From assembly GCA_028277405.1 (NCBI GenBank), contig JANQGH010000054.1:1-64000 (forward strand): a stretch of DNA of 64,000 bases, written 5' to 3'. The notes beneath the pieces are model-generated. The model did no database searches. It was given only the letters and a program-made list of their open reading frames with translations, and had not been told where the DNA came from. The position numbers were made by a program, and so were the translations under genes. Shown piece by piece: positions 28,806-39,039 of the stretch (the first letter of the stretch is position 1; each line of letters begins with the position of its first letter). The stretch is from Alphaproteobacteria bacterium. GTDB taxonomy: Bacteria > Pseudomonadota > Alphaproteobacteria > DSM-16000 > Inquilinaceae.

Positions 28806-29747
28806 ATGATCCGGCTGCTGGTCAACCGGCTGTTCGACACGTTGGTGACCGCCTTGCTGGTCCTGACGCTGGTTTTTGTCGCGCTGCGCATCCTGCCCGG
28901 CGATCCGGCGGTCGCGGCGCTCGGCGACACCGCCGGTACCGCCCAGATCGAGGCCTTGCGCGAACAGCTGGGGCTGAACCGGTCCCTGGCAGCGCAGTAT
29001 TTCTACTTTCTGTGGGACATGCTGCGCCTCGATTTCGGCCGATCGATGCTGAACGGCGCTTCGATCTCCGGAATACTGCTGTCGAACCTGCCCTACACGC
29101 TGCAATTGGCGGCCGGCGCCATTCTGGTCGGCATGCTGATCGGCGTGCCGGCGGGCATTCTGTCCGCCATCAACAAGGGGCGGGGCCTGGACTACGGCGC
29201 ACGGGTATTTGCCCTGATAGGCCTGTGCATTCCGGACTTCTACCTGGGTGCCTTGATGCTGATTGCCTTCGCCCTGACCCTTGATTGGTTTCCGATCATG
29301 GGCGGCGGCAGCGGCCTTTGGGGCAGCTTGTACCATGTTGCCCTGCCCGCCCTGACGCTGGGGCTGGTGATGGCGGCCTTTACCAGCCGCCTGACCCGGT
29401 CGGCCTTGCTGGAGGTACTGGGCCGCGACTATGTGCGGACGGCGCGCGCCAAGGGGGTCTCGGAACGCTGGGTCGTCGGCAAGCATGCATTGCGCAACGC
29501 CATGATCCCGGTCGTCACCGGTTTCGGCATCTATATCCTGACCATGTTGTCCGGCTCGATCTCCATCGAGCTGATCTTTTCCCGGCCGGGTATCGGCTCG
29601 GTGCTGATCAACGGCATCAATGCCCGCGACTATGCCGTGGTGCAGGCGGGGCTGGTGATGTTCTCCATGTTCGTGGTCCTGGTCAATTTCGGTGTCGACA
29701 TTGTCTATGCCCTGATCGACCCCAGGGTTCGGGTTGCCGCGAGATGA
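28806..29747 (+). CDS. ABC transporter permease, DppB/OppB type
   Basis: The first membrane subunit of the oligopeptide-class importer, 313 residues. The N-terminus LLVNRLFDTLVTALLVLTLVF, ILPGDPA and the loop EALREQLGLNRSLAAQYFYF are characteristic of DppB/OppB, with about six helices. The EAA motif is LEVLGRDYVRTARAKGVSERWVVGKHALRNAMIP (in parts) near residues 200-235. It follows the enolase-superfamily gene by 70 bases and overlaps the next permease (ATGA). Confidence 0.93.
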   Translation: MIRLLVNRLFDTLVTALLVLTLVFVALRILPGDPAVAALGDTAGTAQIEALREQLGLNRSLAAQYFYFLWDMLRLDFGRSMLNGASISGILLSNLPYTLQLAAGAILVGMLIGVPAGILSAINKGRGLDYGARVFALIGLCIPDFYLGALMLIAFALTLDWFPIMGGGSGLWGSLYHVALPALTLGLVMAAFTSRLTRSALLEVLGRDYVRTARAKGVSERWVVGKHALRNAMIPVVTGFGIYILTMLSGSISIELIFSRPGIGSVLINGINARDYAVVQAGLVMFSMFVVLVNFGVDIVYALIDPRVRVAAR

Positions 29748-30637
29748 GCGCGACGACGCAGCCGGATGCAGGCCTGCAGCCGATCGCGGCCGAACCCCTG
29801 GTCGGCTGGCGCGGATTCTTGCGGTCGCTGTTCTCCTCGCGGGTGACAATCTTCGGGCTGGCGCTGATCCTGGTCTTTGCCGGCGTTGCCGTTCTGGCCC
29901 CCATCCTGGCGCCCTACAATCCGGTCGAGCAAAGCATCATCCTGATGAACCGGCCGCCGTCGGCGGAGCATCTGTTGGGGACGGACGGCTTTGGACGGGA
30001 CATCTTGTCCCGCATCATTTGGGGCACGCGACCGTCCCTGGCCCTGGCCCTTCTGGCGCCCATGATCGCCCTGATCCTGGGCACGGCGATCGGCACGATG
30101 GCCGGTTTCTTTGGCGGCCGGATCGACCGGCTGGTCGGGCGCCTGACGGACACGCTGATGGCCTTTCCGTCGCTGTTGCTGGGCATCCTCGTGTCCGCCG
30201 CCCTCGGCCCGGGCTTCTTCAATGTCGTCGCGGCGGTCGCCTTCGCCTTCCTGCCGCGCTTCATTCGCGTGGCCCGGGCGTCGACCATGGCGGTTCGCCA
30301 GGAACCCTATATCGAGGCGGCGTTCGCGGTCGGTCAGCCGCGCTGGCGCATCATCTTCCGCCATGTCGTGCCCAACATTTCCGGTCCGATCGTGGTCGTC
30401 GCCACGCTTTGGATTGCCACGGCGATCCGCATCGAGGCGACGCTCAGCTTTCTCGGGCTGGGGGTTCAGGCGCCGGACCCGAGCTGGGGCAACATCATCC
30501 GCGACGGGCTGGGCAACTTGCTGGGTTCGCCCTGGCCGGTCATCTTCGCCGGTGCGGCCATCACGCTGTGCGTCTTGGCTTTCAACCTCGTCGGTGACGC
30601 CTTGCGCGACGCGCTGGACCCGGAGCATCGGGACTGA
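29744..30637 (+). CDS. ABC transporter permease, DppC/OppC type
   Basis: The second membrane subunit, 297 residues from ATG 29744 overlapping the previous stop. The short N-terminal OppC-type segment leads into [22 protein letters not shown]. The family's [21 protein letters not shown] follows near residues 73-94, and then the EAA loop [21 protein letters not shown] near 193-213. The longer frame to 29285 lies inside the first permease and is rejected. It is coupled to the ATPase gene by a TGATG junction. Confidence 0.93.
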   Translation: MSATTQPDAGLQPIAAEPLVGWRGFLRSLFSSRVTIFGLALILVFAGVAVLAPILAPYNPVEQSIILMNRPPSAEHLLGTDGFGRDILSRIIWGTRPSLALALLAPMIALILGTAIGTMAGFFGGRIDRLVGRLTDTLMAFPSLLLGILVSAALGPGFFNVVAAVAFAFLPRFIRVARASTMAVRQEPYIEAAFAVGQPRWRIIFRHVVPNISGPIVVVATLWIATAIRIEATLSFLGLGVQAPDPSWGNIIRDGLGNLLGSPWPVIFAGAAITLCVLAFNLVGDALRDALDPEHRD

Positions 30638-31658
30638 TGGCGGGCGGCGCCGAACCCTTGCTGGCAGTCAGCGGTCTGGTGACCGAGTTCCCTGCCCGCC
30701 ACGGCACGGTGCGGGCGGTCGACGGCGTCTCGTTCGATCTGAGGCGGGGCGAATGTCTTGGCATTGTCGGCGAGTCCGGCTCCGGCAAAAGCGTCACGGC
30801 CCTGTCGATCATGGGGTTGCTGCAAAAGGGCAACGGGCGCGTCGTGGGCGGCCAGATCCGGTTCAACGGCGCCGATCTGCTGTCATTGTCCAGCCGCGAT
30901 CGCCAGCAGTTGCGCGGTGCCGATCTGGCGATGATTTTTCAAGAGCCGATGACGTCCTTGAACCCCGTCTTCACGGTCGGGCAGCAAATCGCCGAGGCGG
31001 TGCGCATCCACAAACGGCTCGGCCGAACCGCGGCCCGGCGGCGCGCGGTGGAGATGCTCGACCTTGTCGGCATCCCCGACCCGCACCGACGGGTCGACAG
31101 CTATCCCCATCAGCTGTCCGGCGGGATGCGCCAACGGGTCATGATCGCCATGGCGCTGTCGTGCGATCCCAAGCTGCTGATCGCGGACGAGCCGACAACG
31201 GCGCTGGACGTCACCATTCAGGCGCAGATCCTGGAACTGCTGCGCGATATCCGCAAACGGCTCGGCACCGCGATCATCATGATCACCCACGATCTGGGCG
31301 TGATCGCGGAGCTGGCCGACCGGGTGATCGTCATGTATGCCAGCCGGATCGTCGAAACCGGGTCGGTGCGTGCGCTGTTCAAGAACCCGCAACATCCCTA
31401 CACCCAAGGCCTGCTGCGCTCGATGCCGCGCCTGGACGAGGACCGTGACCGGCTTGACCAGATCGAGGGCTCGGTACCGAACCCGACGGCATGGCCCGGC
31501 GGCTGCCGCTTTCATCCGCGCTGCGGTTTTTCCCGCGATATCTGCAGCAGTGCGGAGCCGCCGACCGTCCGGTTGGCCGAAGGGCGCCAGTCCGCGTGCT
31601 GGCGGCATGTGGACTATGACCCCGGCCAAGCCAGACCGAACCTCGCGGAGGTGCGGGC

Positions 31659-31662
<4 letters not shown>
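30637..31662 (+). CDS. ABC transporter ATP-binding protein, DppD/OppD type
   Basis: One of two ATPases of the importer, 341 residues. Walker [10 protein letters not shown]-loop [12 protein letters not shown], signature [15 protein letters not shown] and Walker [13 protein letters not shown] are intact. The OppD C-terminal zinc-knuckle-like segment [16 protein letters not shown] is present near residues 288-303. It starts in TGATG overlap with the permease and ends overlapping the second ATPase (ATGA). Confidence 0.95.
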
Positions 31663-32677
<1,015 letters not shown>

Positions 32678-32681
<4 letters not shown>

Positions 32682-34288
32682 TGCGAGGGGCTGACATCGT
32701 TGCGCGGGTCTTGGCCGACGCGGGGCCGGACACGCTGTTCGCCATGTCGGGCAATCAGTTGATGCCGCTGTTCGACGCGTTCGTCGATACTGGCCCACGG
32801 CTGGTCCATGTTCGCCACGAGGCCGCGGCGGTCCACATGGCGGATGCCTTCGCTCGGATGACCGGCGGGCCCGGCATCGCCCTCGTGCCGGCAGGGCCCG
32901 GTTTCGCCAACGCGCTGTCCGCGCTCTACACCGCACGCCAGTCCGACAGCGCGCTGCTGCTGATCAGCGCGCTTGCCCCGCTGGCGCAATCGGGCAAGGG
33001 CGCCTTTCAGGAGATGCGGCAGGCGGAGATCGCCGAACCTTTCACGAAATGGTCGGCCACCGTCGACAGCGCCGACGACCTCGCGGTCATGACCCAACGG
33101 GGCCTGGCCCTGGCGTGCACAGGCCGTCCCGGGCCGGTCCATCTGGCGATCCCATCAGATATATTGGCGGCCGCGGCGCCCGGCGCCGGGATCGGCGATG
33201 CCGCGCCGTCTGAGGATCCCCCTGAGGCGGCGGATATGGCTTCCTTGGCCGACGCATTGCGCGCGACCTCCAGGCCGCTGATATTGGCCGGCCCGGTCTT
33301 TGGTCAGCCGGGCGGCAGTTTCGACATTGCCGCTGCGGAAGGAAGGCTGGGGGTCCCCATCATTCTCATGGAAAGTCCGCGAGGGCTCGCCGATCCATCG
33401 GCCGGCGCCGTGTCGGGCCTGGTGTCGGAGGCCGATCTGATCGTGCTGGCGGGCAAGCGGGCCGATTACGGGATCGGCTTTGGCGGCCCCTTCGCGTCGA
33501 CCGCCGGTTTCGTCGTGGTCGACGGTGATCGCGCGATGCTGGAACTCGCTGAGACCAATCTAGGCGCGCGGCTGCAGATGGCGTTGGCGTGCGAGCCCAG
33601 GGCGGTCCTGCATGCCCTCATGACCAGCTTCGACCGCCCGATCGAAGCGGGGGATTGGACGCATCGGGTCCGGGAGGCGGTCGCCTATCGGCCCGGCGAC
33701 TGGCGCGAGGCCGGCGACGGGGAGGAGGGTGTTCACCCGGCGCGGATCGGTTGCGCGATCCAACCATTTCTCGACCAACACCCCGACACGGTCGTCGTTT
33801 GTGACGGCGGCGAGTTCGGTCAATGGGTGCAGGCCTGCCTGACGCCGCGGCGGCGGATCATCAACGGCCCCGCCGGCGCCATCGGCGGTGGTTTGCCGTT
33901 CGCGATCGGGGCCAAACTGGCCGATCCCGAGGCACCCGTTATCGCCTTCATGGGCGATGGTACGGCCGGTTTTCACTTGGCGGAGTTTGAAACGGCGGCG
34001 CGGTGCGGGGCGCCGCTCGTGGCCGTGATCGGCAACGATGCGCGATGGAACGCCGAACATCAGATCCAGCTGCGCGACTATGGCGCCGACCGTCTGCTGG
34101 GCTGTGCCCTTACGCCCGCCCGCTACGACGAGGCGGCGCGCGCTCTTGGCTGTCACGGCGAACATGTGGAGCGTGCGGCCCAGCTTGACCCCGCGCTGAA
34201 ACGATCACTGGCGTCCGGACGGCCGGCGTGCATCAACGTAAAGCTGCAAGGCTGCGCCGCGCCCGCCATTCAGCGCCGAGGCGTCTGA
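32678..34288 (+). CDS. Thiamine-diphosphate-dependent enzyme, acetolactate synthase-like
   Basis: A 536-residue ThDP enzyme of the POX/acetolactate-synthase superfamily (decarboxylase, synthase or lyase). The N-terminal Pyr domain has the cofactor-activating Glu in [16 protein letters not shown] near residues 48-63. The PP domain has [22 protein letters not shown] (Mg/ThDP motif) ending ...GNDARW near residues 426-455. The start is GTG 32678 or ATG 32681, overlapping the ATPase stop. As last gene of the transporter operon it probably acts on the 2-oxo acid formed from the imported substrate; the reaction is not determined. Confidence 0.83.
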
Positions 34289-34380
34289 CTGGGCTGATCA
34301 TCGCTCTGGCCGGCGCGGGTCGGACATGCTAGCGCAGGGGCGGCGGGCGATTTGCGCCGGCTGATCGGGGGACCATGCGT

Positions 34381-34389
34381 GGGGGGGGG
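34381..34389 (+). repeat. G9 homopolymer between upstream ATG and acyl-CoA dehydrogenase start
   Basis: Nine consecutive G residues follow ATG-CGT (34375-34380) and precede CAGGG and GTG 34395. The upstream ATG is out of frame with the dehydrogenase by one base; a G10 tract would put it in frame. Such tracts can slip and alter expression, but one is also a common sequencing-error site. Confidence 0.5.
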
Positions 34390-34394
34390 CAGGG

Positions 34395-35540
34395 GTGATC
34401 GATTTCGCACCGACGGACGAGCAGCGGCAGATCCTGGACAGCGTGGACCGGTTTGCCGCGCGCCATTTGCCGCCGGACGAACAGCAAAGGCGCGACGCGG
34501 CGCATGATCCGCCCTATCACCTGTTGCCCGTGATGGCCGACATGGGGCTGCTGGCCCTGCCGTTTCCCGCGCGCTATGGCGGCCTGGACGGCGACTGGCG
34601 GACCGTCGCCCTGGTTCAGGAGCGGCTGGGGTATCGCGCCTGGATGGCCGGGTCGCTGATGAACCGGGCGCTGGGCTTCGGCGGCATGTCGCTGATGACC
34701 TACGGCACCGAACAGCAGCGTGAAAGGCTGATCCCCGAGATCATTGCCGGCCGCGCGTTGTTCGCCCTGGCGCTGACCGAACCCGAGGCCGGCTCGGACG
34801 CCGCGGCGATTGCGACGCGTGCCGAACGGACGGCAACGGGCTGGCGGCTGACCGGCCGCAAGACCTGGTGTTCGGACGCCGACCGGGCCGATTTCCTGGT
34901 CGTGGTCGCCCGCAGTGCGCGGGGGGCGGAGCGGCGCGAGGGATTGTCGATGTTTCTCGTGCCGCGCGACACGGCCGGCTTGCACATGACCGAACTGCCC
35001 AAGGTGGGCAACAATTGCCTGCCCAGCTTCGACATCGGGCTCGACGGGGTCGAGGTCGGCGCCGAGGCGTTGATGGGCGAAGAGGGCGCGGGCTTTCGCC
35101 ATCTGGGCCAGACGCTGCGCTACTCCCGCTCCGGCCTGTCGGCGGCCGCCGTCGGGGCGGCGCAACGCGCCGTCGATCTGGCGCTGGCCTACGCCAAGGA
35201 GCGCGAGCAGTTCGGCCGGCCGATCGGCCGGTTTCAGGTCATCGGCCACCGGCTGGCCGACATGCAGATGCGCGTCGACCAGGCCAGGATGAGCCATCTT
35301 TATCTCGCCTGGCTGATCGCCACCGATCGCGATGCCGGCCGCCACGCCGCCCAGGCCAAGGTGATCGCGACCGAATGCCTGCAGTTCGTCACCGACCATG
35401 GCATGCAGATCCTCGCCAGCGCGGGCTACGCGGCGGAAAGCGAGATGCAGCGCCTGTGGCGCGACGCGAGGCTGTACAGCTTCGGCGAGGGCTCCAACGA
35501 AATCCAGCGCACGTTGATCGCGCGCGCCATGGGGCTGTAG
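34395..35540 (+). CDS. Acyl-CoA dehydrogenase
   Basis: An FAD flavoprotein that introduces a 2,3 double bond into acyl-CoA, 381 residues from GTG 34395. Family signatures are FALALTEPEAGSDAA near residues 116-130, LTGRKTWCSDADRADFLVV near 151-169, and the C-terminal FGEGSNEIQRTLIAR near 362-376 containing the catalytic-region Glu. GYAAESEMQRLWRDAR is the usual penultimate helix. It is followed 40 bases later by a cysteine hydrolase gene. The acyl substrate is unknown; the CoA ligase at 43754 may supply it. Confidence 0.92.
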   Translation: MIDFAPTDEQRQILDSVDRFAARHLPPDEQQRRDAAHDPPYHLLPVMADMGLLALPFPARYGGLDGDWRTVALVQERLGYRAWMAGSLMNRALGFGGMSLMTYGTEQQRERLIPEIIAGRALFALALTEPEAGSDAAAIATRAERTATGWRLTGRKTWCSDADRADFLVVVARSARGAERREGLSMFLVPRDTAGLHMTELPKVGNNCLPSFDIGLDGVEVGAEALMGEEGAGFRHLGQTLRYSRSGLSAAAVGAAQRAVDLALAYAKEREQFGRPIGRFQVIGHRLADMQMRVDQARMSHLYLAWLIATDRDAGRHAAQAKVIATECLQFVTDHGMQILASAGYAAESEMQRLWRDARLYSFGEGSNEIQRTLIARAMGL

Positions 35541-35580
35541 CCCCTATGCCTTATCCGTTCGTGACCGCGAGGACCAAGCC

Positions 35581-36276
35581 ATGAGCCATCCAGACCTGCC
35601 GGCCGACATCGTCGAGGCCGCCGCCGCACGGCGCGGCCGGCCCCACGTCTATGACCGTATCGAGCCCGAACGCTGCGCGCTGGTGGTGATCGACATGCAG
35701 CGCGCGTTCGTCGAACAGGGCGCTCCGTCCGAGGTGCCGATGGCCCGCGACATCGTGCCCGCGATCAACCGGTTGGCGGCCGCGCTGCGCCGGGCCGGCG
35801 GCCAGGTCGTCTGGGTCCAGGCCACGTTCGACGAGGCCGGCTGGCCGGCCTTTTTCGACCATCTGGTCACGCCGGAGCACGGGCGCCGCATCCTGGCCGC
35901 GCTGCAGCAGGGCGCGCCGCTGCATGGGCTGTGGCCGGACCTGACGGTGGCGGCGGCGGACTGGGTCGTGCCGAAATTCCGCCTCAGCGCCTTTCTGCCC
36001 GGCGCCTCGACCCTGCCCGTGCGCCTGCGGGCGGCCGGCATCGACACGGTGCTGATCACCGGCTGCATGACCAATGTCTGCTGCGACAGCTCCGCGCGCG
36101 ATGCGGTGATGACGGACTTCAAGACGGTGATGGTGGCCGACGCCAATGCCGCGCGCACCGACGCGGCGCATCTGGCGGCCCTGACCACCTTCCTGCAGGC
36201 CTTCGGTGATGTGCGCACCAGCGACGATCTGATCGCCCATTTCGCCGATCAGGGCGAAACCGTGTCGGTGGCCTGA
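35581..36276 (+). CDS. Isochorismatase-like cysteine hydrolase
   Basis: A 231-residue hydrolase of the isochorismatase/nicotinamidase fold. The catalytic triad is readable: Asp in LVVIDMQRAFVEQ (near residue 38), Lys in VVPKFRLSAFLPG (near 125) and the nucleophilic Cys in ITGCMTNVCCDSSARDA (near 162). Many members hydrolyse amides such as carbamoyl or N-carbamoyl compounds. ATG 35581 lies 40 bases after the dehydrogenase stop. It is convergent with the next gene: its stop touches the minus-strand ThDP gene at 36277. Confidence 0.9.
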   Translation: MSHPDLPADIVEAAAARRGRPHVYDRIEPERCALVVIDMQRAFVEQGAPSEVPMARDIVPAINRLAAALRRAGGQVVWVQATFDEAGWPAFFDHLVTPEHGRRILAALQQGAPLHGLWPDLTVAAADWVVPKFRLSAFLPGASTLPVRLRAAGIDTVLITGCMTNVCCDSSARDAVMTDFKTVMVADANAARTDAAHLAALTTFLQAFGDVRTSDDLIAHFADQGETVSVA

Positions 36277-37995
36277 TCAGGCGGCCAGCCGCACCGACAG
36301 AACGAAACTGCGCCCCGCACCGCGAACCACGTCGAGCGCCCGGTCTAGGGCGCTATCGAGGTCGGCGGCATCGGTGACCGTGGAACCGTCCAGGCCGCAG
36401 GCGCGGGCGACGGCGGCATAGTCCGGGCTGGGTTCCAGGCTGGTCAGCGGCATGCGGTTGGCGCGCGCGGCGAAGCCGTCCGGATAGAGCGCGCGCGTCG
36501 CCCGGTCGACCGCGCCCCAGCGCGCATTGTCGAAGATGACGATCAGGATGCCCAGGCCCTCGGCCGCCGCGATCTGGTGGCAGGCCAGCGGGTTGGCGAA
36601 CAGGTAGCTGCCGTCGCCCAGGCAGGCGATGACCTCCCGGTCCGGCTGGGCGAGCTTGGCGCCGAGCGCGGCCGGCAGCCCCCAACCCAGCCCACCGGCG
36701 GGCGACGAGCCCAGGAACCCGGCGCCGTCCGTCAAGGTCATGACGGACCGCACCAGCGGGTATTCGTTGACCAACAAGGCATCGGGCGCCCGGACTCGGT
36801 CGATCGCGGCGCTGACCGTGGCGGCGGTCAGGCGCGCCGGGTCGGCATCGGCCGCCAGGCGCGCCCGGGTACGGATCTGCTCGGCATCGGCCATGGCCAC
36901 CCGCCGACGCGCTTGTGCATCGGCGACGGCATCGTGCAGCGCGTCGATCACCAGCCCGGCGCTGCCGGCCAGGGTCACGTCTGACGGGAATCCCCGGATC
37001 GGATAGTGCCGTTGCAGCGGGTCCTCACCCGCCTGGATAACCACCTGGCCCGGCGCGCGAGGGTCCAGCTTCGGGATCCAGGGCACGTCGCAGTCGATCA
37101 CCAGCACGCAGTCGGCCTCCGCCAGCCACGGCCCGACCTCGAAGCCGCCATGCAGCGGATGGTCGCCGGCGAGGTTCAAATGGCGCGGCCGGTATTCCAC
37201 GACCGGCGCGCCCAGCCGCTCTGCCAACCGCGCCAGCCGGGTCGGAACCGACGGGTCGATGCCGGCGCGGGCGGTGACGATCAGCGGCCGGGCCGCTTGA
37301 TCCAGCAGTCTGGCAGCCCGGGCAATGGCGGCCGGATCGGGGCCGATCGTGCCGGCCGGTTCCAGCAAGGGCTGGTCGGCGAAGGTTGGCGTGGCTGGTG
37401 CGTCGGCCAGCACCTCGCGCGGCAGGGTCAGATAGACCGGGCCGCGCGGCGCGGACTGGGCGATGGCAAGCGCCCGGTCGGTCGCGATCTCTAGCTGCGC
37501 CGGGGCGCGCAACTCGTAGTCCCAGCGCACGGTTTCGCGGACCATCGAGGCCTGGTCGAACATCTCCTGCGCCCAATGGATGTTCAAGGACCGGGCGCCG
37601 CTGGGGCCGTCCTCGTGCACCGGGGTCCGTCCGGCGCACATCAGCAGCGGGATGCCGTCCCGTTCGGCGTTGATCAAACCGCCCAGCGCGTTGGCGGTGC
37701 CGACCGTGACATGCACCATCACCGCCTGGGGCCGCCCGGTGACGGCGGCATGGCCGTGGGCCATCGAGACGGCGGCGTTTTCGTGCGGGCAGATCACCGC
37801 GCGCGGTGCATCCAGCCCCAGCTGCTCGGACCGGGCCAGCCCCTCCACGATCGACGGGAAGTCGGTGCCGGCGTTGGCGTACAGACAATCGACACCGCGC
37901 CGTTTCAACAGGCGCAGCCACGCCTCGCCGACGGTCTCGGCATCGTGGGGGCGGCCGTCGCGTGCGCTGTTAAGTGGGCTGTCGGTTGGGGTCAT
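36277..37995 (-). CDS. Thiamine-diphosphate-requiring enzyme (acetolactate synthase superfamily)
   Basis: A 572-residue ThDP enzyme. It has VGEAWLRLLKRRGVDCLYANAGTDFPS at the N-terminus, the activating Glu in VICPHENAAVSMAHGHA near residues 67-83, and GDGSYLFANPLACHQIAAAEGL near 458-479 with ...FDNARWG as the Mg/ThDP motif. It differs from the ThDP enzyme at 32678 and is not a duplicate in tandem. It is divergent from the amidohydrolase operon, and the two share a tandem-repeat control site. The substrate is unknown. Confidence 0.85.
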   Translation of the reverse strand: MTPTDSPLNSARDGRPHDAETVGEAWLRLLKRRGVDCLYANAGTDFPSIVEGLARSEQLGLDAPRAVICPHENAAVSMAHGHAAVTGRPQAVMVHVTVGTANALGGLINAERDGIPLLMCAGRTPVHEDGPSGARSLNIHWAQEMFDQASMVRETVRWDYELRAPAQLEIATDRALAIAQSAPRGPVYLTLPREVLADAPATPTFADQPLLEPAGTIGPDPAAIARAARLLDQAARPLIVTARAGIDPSVPTRLARLAERLGAPVVEYRPRHLNLAGDHPLHGGFEVGPWLAEADCVLVIDCDVPWIPKLDPRAPGQVVIQAGEDPLQRHYPIRGFPSDVTLAGSAGLVIDALHDAVADAQARRRVAMADAEQIRTRARLAADADPARLTAATVSAAIDRVRAPDALLVNEYPLVRSVMTLTDGAGFLGSSPAGGLGWGLPAALGAKLAQPDREVIACLGDGSYLFANPLACHQIAAAEGLGILIVIFDNARWGAVDRATRALYPDGFAARANRMPLTSLEPSPDYAAVARACGLDGSTVTDAADLDSALDRALDVVRGAGRSFVLSVRLAA

Positions 37996-38004
37996 CGCGC
38001 TTCA

Positions 38005-38050
38005 ATTGTCCTAAATACCAGACAGATCTATTGTCCTATATACCAGACAG
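38005..38050. promoter_or_regulatory. Tandem 21-bp direct repeats, putative operator
   Basis: Two copies of a 21-bp sequence (38005-38025 and 38030-38050) differ at one base. Cores are TGTCCTAAATACCAGACA and TGTCCTATATACCAGACA, repeated every 25 bases. Each has partial dyad symmetry (TGTC...GACA), as expected for a dimeric GntR- or similar regulator. They sit 10 bases from the ThDP gene start (37995) and 70 bases before the amidohydrolase ATG, so they should control both. No matching regulator gene is nearby. Confidence 0.72.
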
Positions 38051-38119
38051 CCTTAAAGTCCGACAGGATGATGCACAGGCGGACGACATGATCTTTCTCG
38101 ACGATGGGGTTACGCGCCC

Positions 38120-39001
38120 ATGAGCGCTGGCGACCTGCCGGTCCGGCCGATCGATATCGTGGTCAATCCGCTGACGCCGGAGATCGTGGCGGCCCGGCCG
38201 GCCTGGACGCGACGCTTTCACACCCAGAAGATCGGCCGCGAAGACGCCGAGGTCGCCTCGGTCACCCATGAGCAGATGATTGCCCAGATGGATGCGGCCG
38301 GCGTGGAGCGGGCCTTCCTGGTCGCCTGCAAGTTGGGGCAGGAGGGCACGCCGGCGGCCTGGCACATGCCGGACGAATGGATCGCCGAAGCGGTCGCCGC
38401 CTATCCGGACCGGTTCAGCGGGCTGGTCGGCATCGACCCGACCGAGGGAATGGAGGGCGTCCGCCGCCTGGAACGGGCCGTGTGCGAATACGGCTTCATC
38501 GGCGCCCACTCCTACCCGCACTGGTTCGAACTGCCGCCCAACCACGCCCGCTGGTACCCGTTCTACGCCAAATGCTGCGAGCTGGGCGTGCCGATCCAGA
38601 TGCAGGTCGGCCAGTCGCTGGTCTATGCGCCGGAACGGCCGCTGCGCAGTGTCGGCCGGCCGATCACGCTCGACGACATCGCCTGCGACTTTCCGGAATT
38701 GGCCATCATCGGCATCCATATCGGCATTCCGTGGCACGACGAGATGATCGCCATGGCCTGGAAGCACGAGAATGTCTTCATCGGCACCGACGCGCACGCG
38801 CCGAAATACTGGCCGCAAAGCTTCGTCCACTATCTGAACAGCTATGGCCGGAAGAAGGTGCTGTTCGGCACCGACTATCCGGTCCTGTCCTTCGAACGCG
38901 CGCTGCGCGAGATCTCGGCTCTGGGCCTGCGCGAGGAGACCTTGCGCGCCGTGCTGCGCGACAATGCCGAGCGGGTCTATCGACTGGCATCGGCAACCTA
39001 G
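38120..39001 (+). CDS. Amidohydrolase-2 family protein lacking the usual HxH motif
   Basis: A 293-residue TIM-barrel protein of the amidohydrolase_2 (ACMSD/resorcylate decarboxylase) type. The C-terminal segment is standard: VLFGTDYPVLSFERALREI near residues 249-267, then LRDNAERVYRL. Other conserved parts are RFSGLVGIDP, GFIGAHSYPHWFELPPNH and IIGIHIGIPWHDEMIAMAWKHENVFIG (in parts). The N-terminal metal motif, normally DxHxH, reads PIDIVVNPLTPE, so both histidines are missing. The enzyme may use fewer metal ligands or act differently. First gene of an operon with the branched-chain-type ABC transporter. Confidence 0.8.
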   Translation: MSAGDLPVRPIDIVVNPLTPEIVAARPAWTRRFHTQKIGREDAEVASVTHEQMIAQMDAAGVERAFLVACKLGQEGTPAAWHMPDEWIAEAVAAYPDRFSGLVGIDPTEGMEGVRRLERAVCEYGFIGAHSYPHWFELPPNHARWYPFYAKCCELGVPIQMQVGQSLVYAPERPLRSVGRPITLDDIACDFPELAIIGIHIGIPWHDEMIAMAWKHENVFIGTDAHAPKYWPQSFVHYLNSYGRKKVLFGTDYPVLSFERALREISALGLREETLRAVLRDNAERVYRLASAT

Positions 39002-39039
39002 CGGCCTTGCGCCGCCACAACCATGACGGAGGGGAGGTC

